From assembly GCA_903873705.1 (NCBI GenBank), contig CAIQPK010000069.1, positions 1 through 64,000 on the forward strand: 64,000 nucleotides of DNA, written 5' to 3'. Below, in pieces: positions 53,653 to 62,703 of this stretch. Below the pieces are notes generated by a model. The model did not search any database. It saw only the letters and a list, made by a program, of their open reading frames with translations, and had not been told where the DNA came from. Position 1 is the stretch's first letter, and each line of letters starts with the position of its first letter. A program made the translations under genes and the position numbers. The DNA is from an uncultured Acidobacteriota bacterium. GTDB taxonomy: Bacteria; Acidobacteriota; Terriglobia; Terriglobales; Acidobacteriaceae.

Positions 53653-54581
53653 CAGTACAGACTCCCTTCACCCTCAGGCCGCGTCTTCCAGCGCCGATGC
53701 ACCCACAGCCACTGCCCCGGATAACCCCGAATGTACGCCTCAATCGCCGCCGTAAACAACGCCGTGTTGGCGACAATGTCCTGCGCCACATCGCCCGTCC
53801 TCACCAGCTCCAGTTCCTCGCCAAAGTGCAGCACGTACCGTTGCTCGCTCTCTTCCCACAGCAGGAACCCGGGCAGCACCGCCGCCCCCGACCGCAGCGC
53901 CACCCGCGCCAGCCCGGAAGCCGTACAAGCCTCGATGCCGAAGAAGGGCACAAACACACCCTGTGGCGGCGTCATATTCGTATCCATCAAGATGCCAACT
54001 GTCTCGCCGTTATGCATCGCGGTAATCAGGCCACGGGCAAAGTCGTCTTTGTGTATTACCCGATTGCCATGCAGCGTGCGAATTCCGTTCACGAACTCGT
54101 CCACTCGCGGATTATCCAACCGCCGGATTACCAGCGACATGGGGTACCCCATCAGCGAATGAAAGTAGCTCGACAGCTCCCACGCGCCCAGGTGGCCCGT
54201 CACCACCAGGACGCCTTTGCCCCTGGCCCGCGCGGCCAGATAATTCTCCAGCCCCTCATACCGTACAAAGCCCGCGGCAGACTCCGCCGTGTACTTCGGC
54301 ATCTGGCAAAACTCCGCCATCTGCCACCCCAGCGACCGGAACTCCTCCCTCAGCAGCGTCTCGCGTTCAGCAACCGTCTTTTCGGGATACGCCAGTTGCA
54401 GATTCCGCATCCCGGTCCTGCGCAGGCGCGCCAGCAGTCGCAGCGATAGCGCTCCGATCCCCGCACCCACCCTTCGCGCCGCTTCCCGAGGCAGGGCTCT
54501 CAGCACGGCCACCAGGGACCGCACCACGCCGTACTCCAACGATTCGCGGAGCGTCATCTTGCTGGGTCGAACCTGTTGCAT
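53652..54581 (-). CDS. Lipid A biosynthesis acyltransferase (LpxL/HtrB family)
   Basis: This 309-residue inner-membrane acyltransferase adds a secondary acyl chain to the lipid A precursor. The catalytic HxxxxE motif is in [15 protein letters not shown] (near residue 130), with [17 protein letters not shown] and the C-terminal [15 protein letters not shown]. An N-terminal hydrophobic stretch ([13 protein letters not shown]) anchors it. I chose the ATG at 54581; the frame extends to 54665 but through a terminator region. Confidence 0.92.
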   Translation of the reverse strand: MQQVRPSKMTLRESLEYGVVRSLVAVLRALPREAARRVGAGIGALSLRLLARLRRTGMRNLQLAYPEKTVAERETLLREEFRSLGWQMAEFCQMPKYTAESAAGFVRYEGLENYLAARARGKGVLVVTGHLGAWELSSYFHSLMGYPMSLVIRRLDNPRVDEFVNGIRTLHGNRVIHKDDFARGLITAMHNGETVGILMDTNMTPPQGVFVPFFGIEACTASGLARVALRSGAAVLPGFLLWEESEQRYVLHFGEELELVRTGDVAQDIVANTALFTAAIEAYIRGYPGQWLWVHRRWKTRPEGEGSLY

Positions 54582-54631
54582 AGCGCTCAAGGTTCCAGTG
54601 TATCCGCGATTGCCTCGCTTCCCGACAAAGG

Positions 54632-54658
54632 AAAGGGGCCGCCCGCAGGCAGCCCCTT
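54632..54658 (-). terminator. Terminator of the SYLF-domain gene
   Basis: On the minus strand AGGGGCTGCC, loop TGCG, GGCGGCCCCT form a 10-bp stem with one G-U pair, followed by TTCCTTT. It starts about 20 bases after the stop at 54678. Confidence 0.75.
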
Positions 54659-54677
54659 CGCTCAACGCTATAACGCC

Positions 54678-55373
54678 TTACTGAGCAGCCTTCGAACTGA
54701 CGAAGTACCGCGCCACGGTGCCGACGAACGGACGAGCCGCTTCCGGCGTCGGCTGGTTGCCCTTCAATACGCCCTCGAACGGCAGGTCGGAGCCGTAGAA
54801 CTCGCGCATGTCGTCGCCGTCCTTGGAAAGAACAGTACCGTCCAGCGAGAGGCCAGCAAACAGACCCTTGCTGCGCGAGTACGTCAGGAACTCCGCATTC
54901 AGTTTCCAATCCGTGCCAGCCTGCGCATTGCGGCCCACCGGGCCGGCAGAGGCAGCAGCATCAGCGCCAAGCTTCACCTTGTTCTTCAGCATGTCCTGCA
55001 GGCCGCGATCATTCATCGCTACCAGCACGAGGTCCGTCGACTGTCCCCCAATCTGCCAGCCAAAGCTGCCGCCTTCAAGACGCACAAATACCGGAGCGCT
55101 CCAGCCGTGGCCGGTGCGGCAGGTCGCCACTCCCTTGCCATACTGCGCTCCAACCACGAACGCGCCCTTCTTGTACTTCGGAATGACCACAACGCACGAA
55201 GCACCGGCCAGGATCGACTGCGGAATGCCCTTGTCGGGAGTGGCCATAATCTGCCGCAGCGTGTCGGTTGCATCGCCAAGCCGCTCAGCCAGCGTCGCGT
55301 TGGTCACAGCCATGGCGGGAATCGTGCCAGCAGCCATCGCCAGCGCACAAAGTACACTCGTAAGTTTCTTCAT
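54678..55373 (-). CDS. Secreted SYLF/Ysc84-domain lipid-binding protein
   Basis: This 231-residue exported protein has the signal peptide MKKLTSVLCALAMAAGTIPAMA. The SYLF (Ysc84) domain is visible as ILAGASCVVVIPKYKKGAFV, GHGWSAPVFVRLEGGSFGWQ, STDLVLVAMN and a C-terminal YSRSKGLFAGLSLDG. The domain binds phosphoinositides in eukaryotes; in bacteria it is a presumed periplasmic lipid-binding protein. It is a single-gene unit with its own terminator. Confidence 0.92.
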   Translation of the reverse strand: MKKLTSVLCALAMAAGTIPAMAVTNATLAERLGDATDTLRQIMATPDKGIPQSILAGASCVVVIPKYKKGAFVVGAQYGKGVATCRTGHGWSAPVFVRLEGGSFGWQIGGQSTDLVLVAMNDRGLQDMLKNKVKLGADAAASAGPVGRNAQAGTDWKLNAEFLTYSRSKGLFAGLSLDGTVLSKDGDDMREFYGSDLPFEGVLKGNQPTPEAARPFVGTVARYFVSSKAAQ

Positions 55374-55630
55374 TGTCGTTCACCTTTCAAATCTCAGTTG
55401 TCGCGGTTCGATGAGTATCGGCCCCAGTATTACCGCAATCTCTACTTCTGATGGAAGGCCCGTGTCGCAGGTTGCACGTCAGCACAAATCCACGTGCGCG
55501 ACGGCGGGAAGCGAGACTATTCTGCCACACCATGCGTCACTTCACTACGGGATCAATCATGTTTTGTCGTGTTACGATATGGATGATGTTGCGTCACCAC
55601 TATCTCCGCTGCTTCAGCGGATCGGCCGCC

Positions 55631-56185
55631 TCACAATTTAGGCAAAACGATCCCCTGCTGATGCTGGTACTTGCCCTTCCGGTCCGCGTAACTCACCTCG
55701 CACATCTCGTCGCTCTGGAAGAACAGAATCTGGCACAGGCCTTCGTTGGCATACACCTTGGCCGGCAACGGCGTGGTGTTGGAAATCTCCAGCGTCACAA
55801 AGCCTTCCCACTCCGGCTCGAACGGCGTCACGTTCACAATGATGCCGCAACGCGCGTAGGTGCTCTTGCCCACGCAGATGGTCAGCACATCGCGCGGAAT
55901 CTTGAAGTACTCGACAGAGCGGGCAAGCGCAAAGGAGTTCGGCGGAACAATCACGCTGGACGCCTGCACCGAAACAAACGAGCGCTCGTCAAAATTCTTC
56001 GGATCGATGATGGCGCTATTTACGTTAGTAAAAATCTTGAACTCGTCGGAGACGCGCAGGTCGTATCCGTAACTCGACAGGCCATAAGAAATGCAGCCAT
56101 CCTTGACCTGCTTTTCGCTGAACGGCGTAATCATGCCGTGCTCCGTCGCCTGCGTCCGAATCCACTTATCGCTCTTAATTGCCAT
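55631..56185 (-). CDS. dcd: dCTP deaminase
   Basis: This 184-residue trimeric deaminase converts dCTP to dUTP for thymidylate synthesis. It has [17 protein letters not shown], the catalytic Glu region [20 protein letters not shown] and [19 protein letters not shown], all typical of Dcd. The protein ends [11 protein letters not shown]. The 257 bases to the SYLF gene contain nothing I can assign. Confidence 0.95.
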   Translation of the reverse strand: MAIKSDKWIRTQATEHGMITPFSEKQVKDGCISYGLSSYGYDLRVSDEFKIFTNVNSAIIDPKNFDERSFVSVQASSVIVPPNSFALARSVEYFKIPRDVLTICVGKSTYARCGIIVNVTPFEPEWEGFVTLEISNTTPLPAKVYANEGLCQILFFQSDEMCEVSYADRKGKYQHQQGIVLPKL

Positions 56186-56272
56186 GCTTCTCCCTGTACG
56201 TCCTGGGCTAGTGTAAAAGTTCGTACTATGTCTGCCTACTTACTTAGCAGCAGCCTACCGCAAAAACCCACG

Positions 56273-56301
56273 TTGACAATCCGTAGCCCCCTTTCTAACA
56301 T
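56273..56301 (+). promoter_or_regulatory. Sigma-70 type promoter of the HU/IHF-like gene
   Basis: TTGACA (56273-56278), a 17-base spacer and TAACAT (56296-56301). This is the best consensus promoter in the window. It would give a leader of about 60 bases to the TTG start at 56368. Confidence 0.7.
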
Positions 56302-56367
56302 CCTGATACGGGCGTAAATCGGACCGCGACATATTTGAGCAGCAGCGGAATAAAGAAAGGCGACCCA

Positions 56368-56637
56368 TTGATAAAGCAGGACCTCATCCACCGTGTAGTT
56401 GAACGAACCGGGCTCCCCCGCACCAAGGCTGAGTCAGCCGTCGACGCCATCTTCGAAGCCATGAAGCGCGCGCTCGGCCAGAGTGACCGCATTGAGCTCC
56501 GCGGCTTCGGCGTCTTCAACGTCAAGCCCCGCAAAACCGGCGTTGGCCGCAACCCGCGCACGGGAGCCGAAGTCAGCATCGCTCCCGGAAAAGCCGTCCG
56601 CTTCAAGCCGGGCAAAGAACTCCACCTCATCGACTAA
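56368..56637 (+). CDS. HU/IHF-family DNA-binding protein
   Basis: This 89-residue nucleoid protein has the full bacterial histone-like fold: KQDLIHRVVERTG, a second helix FEAMKRALGQ, the beta arm FGVFNVKPRKTGVGRNPRTG with the DNA-intercalating Pro, and KAVRFKPGKEL. The TTG at 56368, preceded by AAAGGCGA, gives the standard N-terminus; an upstream TTG at 56335 is possible. It is closest to the IHF-like subgroup, but alpha/beta identity cannot be decided. Confidence 0.92.
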   Translation: MIKQDLIHRVVERTGLPRTKAESAVDAIFEAMKRALGQSDRIELRGFGVFNVKPRKTGVGRNPRTGAEVSIAPGKAVRFKPGKELHLID

Positions 56638-56696
56638 GGCGCGCAGCGACGCCGGAGCCTCGAAAGTACTTTCCCACCTCTACGTCTCATGGGTGC

Positions 56697-56722
56697 CCCA
56701 TGTCCGGAATCTCGGACATGGG
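56697..56722. repeat. Family A palindrome
   Basis: CCCATGTCCG, loop GAATCT, CGGACATGGG, again preceded by GGGTGC. It lies between the convergent HU-like and priA genes, where it may act as a transcription barrier. Confidence 0.9.
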
Positions 56723-56726
56723 AGCC

Positions 56727-59417
56727 CTACATCAGGTGCACCGCGTCCACATCCACCACCAGGTTCCGCCTCGGAACCCCTCGCTGCTCCGCCGCCCCGA
56801 GCATCGCCCGCAGCGCCCCACCCAGCACATCACGCCGCTCCGCCTTCAACAAAAAGTGGTACCGGTAGATTCTCTTCAACCGTGAAATCGGCGCCGCCGC
56901 TGGCCCCAGCACGCGCACATCCTTCAGTCCCGCACGCCCGAACCACTTGCCCAACTCGGCAGCCCAGGCCAGTACTTCCTCCAGCTTCTCTCCCTGCACA
57001 ATCACATTCGCCAGCACGCTGAACGGCGGATAGCGCATCGCCCGCCGGAAGTACATTTCGTTAGCGGCGAAACCCGTGTAGTCATGCGTCATCGCAAACT
57101 TATTCACATAATGGTCCGGCTGATATGTCTGCACCAACACCCGCCCCGGCAACTCCCCACGACCCGCGCGCCCGCTCACCTGCGTCAGCAACTGAAAAAC
57201 CCTCTCCGCTGCCCGAAAATCCGGGAGCCCCAGCGCAAAGTCTGCGCCGACCACGCCCACCAGCGTGACGCCGTGAATGTCATGCCCCTTCGCGATCATC
57301 TGCGTCCCGACCAGCAGATTGATCTCGCCCGAATGCAGCCGCACCAGCAACCGCTCCATATCGCCGCGCGTGCGCACCGTATCGCGATCCATCCGCCCAA
57401 TCCGCGCCCCCGGAAACAACTCCTGCAGCCGCTCCTCACCCTGCTGCGACCCTGCGCCCATGTAGTACAAGTGCTCACTCTTGCACTCCGGACACTCCTT
57501 CGGGACCCCTCGCCGAAACCCGCAGTAGTGACACTCCAGCCGTTGTCCCACACGGGCCTCACCGCTGAGATCTTCCGGCCCGCCAGGCTTGTGATAAGTC
57601 AGTGAAATCGCACAGTTCTCGCACTCAATCTTGGTGCCGCAGCTTCGGCACATGACAACAAAGCTGTACCCCCGCCGGTTCAGCAGAATAATCACCTGCT
57701 CCCCGCGATCCAGCGTAGCCTGCGTCTCCGTAATCAACTGCCGCGAAAATAGCTGCTCCTGCCCCGTCTCGCGAAACTCATCCCGCATATCAATCATCTC
57801 GACCACCGGTAGCGGCCGCCGCTCCACGCGCTCCAGCATCTCCACGCGCTCATACCGCCCGCGCTCCGCATTCGACCAGCTCTCCAGCGACGGCGTAGCC
57901 GACCCCATCACCACCACGCATCCGCTCGTCGCATCAGCCAGCAGCTTCGCCCGCATCACCGCCGTATCGCGCGCATGGTAGCGCGGCGTCTCCTCCTGCT
58001 TGTAGCTCCCGTCATGCTCTTCGTCGACGATGATCAGCCCCAGCTCCGGCACTGGCGCAAACACCGCCGACCGCGTCCCCACCACCACCCGCGCCTCTCC
58101 CCGCCGAATCCGGTGCCACTGCTCGGCCCGCTCATCCGGCGTCAGCTGCGAGTGCAACAGCGCCACCTCGCTCCCGAACGCCGCCACCATCTGCCCCACC
58201 ATCGCGGGCGTCAGCCCAATCTCCGGCACCAGCAGCAACGCACTCTTGCCCGCCTCCAGCGCCCGCCGCATCGCGGCAAAATAAACGCTCGTCTTACCCG
58301 ACCCCGTAATCCCATAGAGCAGCAGCGGTCGAAACCCACCCTTCTCCATCGCCGCCACAATCGTCCCCAGCGCCTCGGTCTGCGCCTCATTCAAAGCATG
58401 CTCATGCGCCGACTTCTTCCTCTTCCCCTTAGAGCTGTCATTCCGGAAATTTTCAATATTGTCATTCCGCAGCGCAGCGGAGGAATCTGCTTCTGTCGTT
58501 GTCGTTGCCTGTTCTTCCTCGACGCCGACCGACCCAAAGTGAAACCCCGCAGCCCGCTCCTCCAGCCGCACCAATCCCCGCTTCACCAGCGTCCCCAGCG
58601 TCGACTCCGGCACCCCGGCATCCGACAGCCGCCCACGCAACTCCCGCACCAACACCCGCCCACCCAACCCCGCCAGCTCCGCCATCACAGCCAGCTGATT
58701 CTCATTCAACCGCGGCAGCCGCCGCCCTCCCGAGGCCACTGGGTGCCCCATCCTCGCGACGGCTTCATCGTCGCTAGGGTGGGTTGCAGGCGCCGCCTCA
58801 TCCGCGGCCCCCCCCACCACCACCGCCACCATCTCCACCCTCCGAGCGTCCCTCACCTCCGCCAGCGCCTCGCGCACCAGCCACCGCCGCTTTACCATCC
58901 CATCCAGCAGAGCCTTGTTTGCCCCGGTAGCCGACCGCAGTGCCCCGACCTTTGCCCCCTCGCCGCTTTCCAGGTAATTCAACACCGCGTACTCGAGGTT
59001 CTGCTCCTCCACACTCTTCTTCGACCGCCTTGAAGACCCCCGCGCCGCCTCATACAACGCCTTCCTCCCCGCCTCGCCAATGCGATAGACCCACTGCCGC
59101 TTCACCTCCGCCGTCAGCGGCAGCATCCCGCGCAGGACTTCCCCGAGCGGCGCCACGTAGTACCCGGCGATCCACCGCGCCAGCTCCATCAGCTCCGCCG
59201 GCAACACTGCCGCCTCGTCGAGCACCACCGCAACCGGCTTCACATCCACCCCAGCCTCAGGCGGAACATCATGCACCGCAACCACCACCCCCGTCAGCCG
59301 CTGGCCCCCAAACGGCACCAACACCCGCGCCCCCACCTCAACCAAAAGCCCCCGCAGCTCATAGGTAAAAGCCCGGTCCAACGGCACCGGCAACGCGACA
59401 TCGCAATAAAGGTTCAC
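56727..59417 (-). CDS. priA: Primosomal protein N' (helicase) with two repeat-derived insertions
   Basis: PriA is the 3'-5' helicase that restarts stalled replication forks. The 896-residue protein has Walker A YGITGSGKTSVYF, the DEEH box in VDEEHDGSYKQ, the zinc clusters CRSCGTKIECENC and CHYCGFRRGVPKECPEC, and a C-terminal helicase half. It is longer than usual. Residues 212-226 are encoded by an in-frame family B palindrome, and residues 310-328 by two adjacent GTCATTCCG-type (family D-like) units; both fall in the linker region before the helicase core. The start is GTG at 59417 with GGAGGG directly adjacent, so the exact start is less certain. Confidence 0.95.
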   Translation of the reverse strand: MNLYCDVALPVPLDRAFTYELRGLLVEVGARVLVPFGGQRLTGVVVAVHDVPPEAGVDVKPVAVVLDEAAVLPAELMELARWIAGYYVAPLGEVLRGMLPLTAEVKRQWVYRIGEAGRKALYEAARGSSRRSKKSVEEQNLEYAVLNYLESGEGAKVGALRSATGANKALLDGMVKRRWLVREALAEVRDARRVEMVAVVVGGAADEAAPATHPSDDEAVARMGHPVASGGRRLPRLNENQLAVMAELAGLGGRVLVRELRGRLSDAGVPESTLGTLVKRGLVRLEERAAGFHFGSVGVEEEQATTTTEADSSAALRNDNIENFRNDSSKGKRKKSAHEHALNEAQTEALGTIVAAMEKGGFRPLLLYGITGSGKTSVYFAAMRRALEAGKSALLLVPEIGLTPAMVGQMVAAFGSEVALLHSQLTPDERAEQWHRIRRGEARVVVGTRSAVFAPVPELGLIIVDEEHDGSYKQEETPRYHARDTAVMRAKLLADATSGCVVVMGSATPSLESWSNAERGRYERVEMLERVERRPLPVVEMIDMRDEFRETGQEQLFSRQLITETQATLDRGEQVIILLNRRGYSFVVMCRSCGTKIECENCAISLTYHKPGGPEDLSGEARVGQRLECHYCGFRRGVPKECPECKSEHLYYMGAGSQQGEERLQELFPGARIGRMDRDTVRTRGDMERLLVRLHSGEINLLVGTQMIAKGHDIHGVTLVGVVGADFALGLPDFRAAERVFQLLTQVSGRAGRGELPGRVLVQTYQPDHYVNKFAMTHDYTGFAANEMYFRRAMRYPPFSVLANVIVQGEKLEEVLAWAAELGKWFGRAGLKDVRVLGPAAAPISRLKRIYRYHFLLKAERRDVLGGALRAMLGAAEQRGVPRRNLVVDVDAVHLM
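58435..58490 (+). repeat. Family D-like repeat inside priA
   Basis: CTGTCATTCCGGAAATTTTC followed by TTGTCATTCCGCAGCGCAGC GGAGGAATCTGC. GTCATTCCG occurs twice, and the second unit pairs with GGAATC. It encodes DSSAALRNDNIENFRNDSS on the minus strand. Confidence 0.75.
58741..58784 (+). repeat. Family B palindrome inside priA
   Basis: GGGTGCCCCATCCTCGCGAC, loop, ATCGTCGCTAGGGTGGG. It is 37/44 identical to the intergenic copy at 37201 and encodes THPSDDEAVARMGHP on the minus strand. Confidence 0.88.
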
Positions 59418-59485
59418 CCCTCCAGTTTATGACCGCCACGGAATCCGCCTGTTGATAAGGGTAACCACACACTCCTGCATCTCTT

Positions 59486-59653
59486 GTTGTCATGCCCGCG
59501 GGGAATCTGCGGTTGCTGATGCTGCCGCTCTGCTGCGGCGTCATGCTGAGCCGCAGTCGAATCCCCCATTCCGCCCGTAGCAGCACAGCCACCGGGTGGC
59601 CCATCCTTCGCGCACTTTGCGAAGGGTGGGGTATCGCGCGAATACGCGACCGC
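59486..59653. repeat. Repeat-rich gap with family D-like and family B copies
   Basis: The 291-base gap between divergent genes carries GTCATGCCCGCGGGGAATCT and GTCATGCTGAGCCGCAGTCG units (about 59486-59570). A clear family B copy follows at 59592-59653 (GGGTGGCCCATCCTTCGCGC ... GCGAAGGGTGGGG ... ACGCGACCGC). No gene is supported here. Confidence 0.7.
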
Positions 59654-59696
59654 CTTCTGACAGCCCGCCATCTGTCATACATGGATCGATTCGCTG

Positions 59697-59702
59697 TACG
59701 AT
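59697..59702 (+). promoter_or_regulatory. -10 hexamer 6 bases before the gene at 59709
   Basis: TACGAT ends 6 bases before the ATG, with no Shine-Dalgarno sequence. Confidence 0.35.
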
Positions 59703-59708
59703 AGCCGC

Positions 59709-60272
59709 ATGAAACGCTGGCTCAAAACTGGAGCGTTAGGCGCCGTGCTCTTCGTCGCAGTGACCTGCGCTGCATATGAACTGTACGAGCCCTCACGCGC
59801 CATTACTCAGCGCGAGCAGTACGCTGCGCTCTCAGCGTTCATTACACCGGGTCTTACCGGCGACTCTCATGACCTCGGCTCACGCGAACATCTCGTCGTC
59901 ATTCTCGACCATAGCTCCAACGGAATGTTTCGCCTGCTCTGGCCTTCACGACTCAAACCGCTTTCACCCGCTGAACGACTCGTGATGCTCCTACAGTCCA
60001 TGTGGTCGGTTCCGTTGGATAGAAACTTCTCGATTCCTGCACCTTACAAGTTGGTTACGTCCACCATATCTCCTGGCTATAGCGAAGCCGATCAACGAGC
60101 GAGCTACGGCATGCTGCGATTTTCCCGGGTAACTTTCAATCACAACGCGACGAGGGCGTCGTTCTACATGGAACATCTTTGCGGCATGTGTGGACAAGGC
60201 GCTTTCATCGTGATGGAAAAGCGTAACGGCGCGTGGCAGGTCGTCGATGGGGCCGGTACTTGGATTTCCTAA
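59709..60272 (+). CDS. Hypothetical exported or membrane-anchored protein, 187 aa
   Basis: I do not recognise this family. Residues 5-22 (LKTGALGAVLFVAVTCAA) form a signal anchor or signal peptide. The rest is a mixed alpha/beta domain with Cys residues in EHLCGMCGQGAFIVME near residue 160 and an ending AWQVVDGAGTWIS. Codon use is less GC-rich than in neighbouring genes, which hints at transfer. It is divergent from priA and convergent with the alanyl-tRNA editing gene. Confidence 0.65.
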   Translation: MKRWLKTGALGAVLFVAVTCAAYELYEPSRAITQREQYAALSAFITPGLTGDSHDLGSREHLVVILDHSSNGMFRLLWPSRLKPLSPAERLVMLLQSMWSVPLDRNFSIPAPYKLVTSTISPGYSEADQRASYGMLRFSRVTFNHNATRASFYMEHLCGMCGQGAFIVMEKRNGAWQVVDGAGTWIS

Positions 60273-60285
60273 AATCCACGCAAAG

Positions 60286-61557
60286 CTAACTCAACACTTC
60301 GGCCAACTTACCCACCAACTCCTCCACCTGTGCAGCAGCACAAACCCCCTGCGCCATCTCCGCCGACCCACCACCCCGAGCTCCCACAGCGCTCAACACC
60401 TCGCGCAGTGCCGCTCCACAATTCAGAGAAGACCCCGCGCCGCGTGCCATCGCCACCGCGCCCTCAGGTCCATTGGTCACGCCAACAACCGCAGCCCGCC
60501 CCAGCGCCGCAGCTTTCGACACGACCTTCTTTGCGAACTCAACGTCCCGCCCCGCAAAGACCGCTCGCGCCACTTCATCTTCAACAGCCGAACGCACCAA
60601 CTCCGCTGCCGTGGCGCCAGCTAACTCCTCCAGCAACGCCTTTCGCTCTTTCGCGGCAGTCTTACCTTCATCGAGTAGCAAAGAAATCCGCGCCGGCACA
60701 TCTGCCGTTGCAACCGACAACGTCCGAGCCACCGCCCCCAGCGTCGCAAAATCCCGCCGAGCCGCCTTCACCGCACGCCCCCCGCACACAAACTCCACCC
60801 GCCACCCTTGTTTCACCTTCTCCACCTTACGCAGCAACACCGCGCCAATCGCGCCGGTGTTCGCCACATGCGTTCCACCACAGGCGTTGAACTCGATTCC
60901 CTGCATCTGCACAATCCTCAGCCGCGCATCGTCGCGCTCCGGCAGCTTCCGCAGGTCGCCTCGCGCCAGCATCGCCTCCGCCAACCCCCGCTCCACCCAA
61001 TGCGCATGCAGCGGACGCCCCTCGCGCACCACGCGATTCACCGCCTCTTCTACCCGCACCAGATCCTCGTCCGCCAGCCGCTCCGCGCCCTCGCGCAACG
61101 CCAGGTCAATCGTCGAAGACTCCGCTCCCAAATGAAACGACACCGTCCGCGCTCCCACCTCACGCAGAAAAATCGCCGACAACAAATGCTGTCCCGAATG
61201 CTGCTGCTCATGGTCAATCCGCCGGTCAGCGTCGACATACCCCGTCACTTCCGTCCCCGCCATCAGCGGCTTACGAACGGTGTGCCACACCTCGCCGTGT
61301 GCATCTTCCTCCACGCGCTCGACAGCCACCTCCAGAGTCGCCCCACTCGGCGCCACCGCGACCAGTACACCCATATCCCAAGGCTGCCCACCACCCTCGG
61401 GATAGAACGCCGTCTTATCCAGCGCCAATTGCCACAGCGCTGCGCCGTCCTCTTTTTTCTCCAGCCGAATGTCGGTCACCACCGCCGAAAACTCCAGCGC
61501 CGCCGACTCGTAATACAGCCGCTCCGCAACCTCTATCGCCTGTATAGCCACGGCCAC
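60286..61557 (-). CDS. Alanyl-tRNA editing protein with DHHA1 domain (AlaX-type)
   Basis: This protein of about 423 residues removes Ser or Gly mis-attached to tRNA-Ala, by family. It has an AlaRS-like editing domain with zinc ligands in HEQQHSGQHLLSA (HxxxH) and NACGGTHVANTG (CxxxH), FYPEGGGQPWD near the N-terminus, and a C-terminal DHHA1 domain with GAGSSLNCGAAL and ARGGGSAEMAQG. The aminoacylation domain is absent. The start is one of two adjacent GTG codons (61560 or 61557) after AGGAG; this lies at the end of fbp, so the genes are coupled. Confidence 0.9.
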   Translation of the reverse strand: MAVAIQAIEVAERLYYESAALEFSAVVTDIRLEKKEDGAALWQLALDKTAFYPEGGGQPWDMGVLVAVAPSGATLEVAVERVEEDAHGEVWHTVRKPLMAGTEVTGYVDADRRIDHEQQHSGQHLLSAIFLREVGARTVSFHLGAESSTIDLALREGAERLADEDLVRVEEAVNRVVREGRPLHAHWVERGLAEAMLARGDLRKLPERDDARLRIVQMQGIEFNACGGTHVANTGAIGAVLLRKVEKVKQGWRVEFVCGGRAVKAARRDFATLGAVARTLSVATADVPARISLLLDEGKTAAKERKALLEELAGATAAELVRSAVEDEVARAVFAGRDVEFAKKVVSKAAALGRAAVVGVTNGPEGAVAMARGAGSSLNCGAALREVLSAVGARGGGSAEMAQGVCAAAQVEELVGKLAEVLS

Positions 61558-61561
61558 CACT

Positions 61562-62515
61562 TTACTCCTGTGCAACGGCCTCTTGCAGCGCCTCAACCTC
61601 GGCCTTGCTGCCCACAATCAGCGGCGTCCGCTGATGAATCTTCTCCGGCTGCAGCTCCATAATCCGCGTCGGCCCATTCACCGCCGCGCCGCCCGCCTGC
61701 TCCGCCACCATCGCCATCGGATTCGCCTCATACAACAGCCGCAGTTTGCCATTCGGCACCTTCGCAGTAGGCGGATACAGAAACACCCCACCCTTCAGCA
61801 GCGTGCGATGAAAGTCCGCCACCAGGCTCCCGATATACCGCGAGCTATAAGTCTTCCCATTCAACTCACCCGCCAGCAGCATCTTCAGATACCCGCGATA
61901 AGCATCCGGCCACGTCGACGCATTCGCCTCGTTAGTCGAATAGTACGGCCCCTGCTGCGGCATCATCATCTTCTCCGAGCTCCGCACAAACTCGCCGGTG
62001 TCATCCAGCGTAAAGCCGCTCACGCCATCGCCGGTCGTCATCACCATCACGCACGACGGACCATAAACCACATACCCCGCCGCAACCTGCTTCGTCCCTG
62101 GCTGCAAAATAGCCGCACTCAAATCCCCACCGGCAAACTCTTGAATGCTAAAAATCGTTCCCACGTTAACATTCACGTCAATGTTTGATGAGCCATCCAG
62201 CGGATCGAAAATCACAATATACTTCGACCCCGGATGATCACAGATAACCGGTTCTTCATCTTCTTCGCTCACCAGAGCCGCCACGCAGTTCAACTTCCCC
62301 AGCTCATCCATCATCACGTCGTTGGCAAACACGTCCAGCTTCTGCTGCTGCTCGCCCTGCACATTGGTCGCGCCCACCGCGCCGTACGTGTCGCTCAAAC
62401 CGGCCAGCCGGATCTTGCGCTCGATCTCCCGTGCCGCCAGCGCAATCGCGCCAAACACCGCGGTCAAATCCGCATCCACCGCTCCCGCCAACTGCTGCTC
62501 CAAAGTCACTCGCAT
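61562..62515 (-). CDS. fbp: Fructose-1,6-bisphosphatase class I
   Basis: This 317-residue gluconeogenic enzyme removes the 1-phosphate from fructose 1,6-bisphosphate. It has ALVSEEDEEPV (metal ligands), the signature IVIFDPLDGSSNIDVNVNVG, YVVYGPSCVMVMTTG and the C-terminal LYEANPMAMVAEQAGG. The ATG at 62515, with AAAGGTGG upstream, gives the normal N-terminus; the frame opens at 62569. It is co-transcribed with the alanyl-tRNA editing gene. Confidence 0.95.
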   Translation of the reverse strand: MRVTLEQQLAGAVDADLTAVFGAIALAAREIERKIRLAGLSDTYGAVGATNVQGEQQQKLDVFANDVMMDELGKLNCVAALVSEEDEEPVICDHPGSKYIVIFDPLDGSSNIDVNVNVGTIFSIQEFAGGDLSAAILQPGTKQVAAGYVVYGPSCVMVMTTGDGVSGFTLDDTGEFVRSSEKMMMPQQGPYYSTNEANASTWPDAYRGYLKMLLAGELNGKTYSSRYIGSLVADFHRTLLKGGVFLYPPTAKVPNGKLRLLYEANPMAMVAEQAGGAAVNGPTRIMELQPEKIHQRTPLIVGSKAEVEALQEAVAQE

Positions 62516-62620
62516 CGCCCCACCTTTCATCGTTTCATCTATCAAGCCAGAACATAGCACCCGGGCCATTCCGTAGCCAAACGTCGCGCCCGTTTATCGC
62601 TCTGAAATCGGCCGGAAATT

Positions 62621-62668
62621 CGGATGCCCCATTCATCGCGCGCTTTTGCGCGATGGGTGGGCGCCCAC
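62621..62668 (+). repeat. Family B palindrome
   Basis: CGGATGCCCCATTCATCGCG, CGCTTTTGCGCGATGGGTGG GCGCCC. The hairpin is ATCGCGCGC / GCGCGAT with a short loop. It lies between the divergent fbp and peptidase genes. Confidence 0.75.
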
Positions 62669-62703
62669 CACCGCCGGTGTGGTCACTCCCTTACAATTCC
62701 CAC

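Noticed and set aside
52224-54449. 741-residue open frame opposite the MobB-like, lpxD and acyltransferase genes
   Set aside because: It spans three confident minus-strand genes, is Arg/Pro/His-rich with no domain and has no start signals.
59486-59590. Possible tRNA because of GTCGAATCCCCC near 59557
   Set aside because: No acceptor stem, D-arm or anticodon arm can be folded. The string belongs to a family D-like repeat. No tRNA or rRNA was found anywhere in the window.
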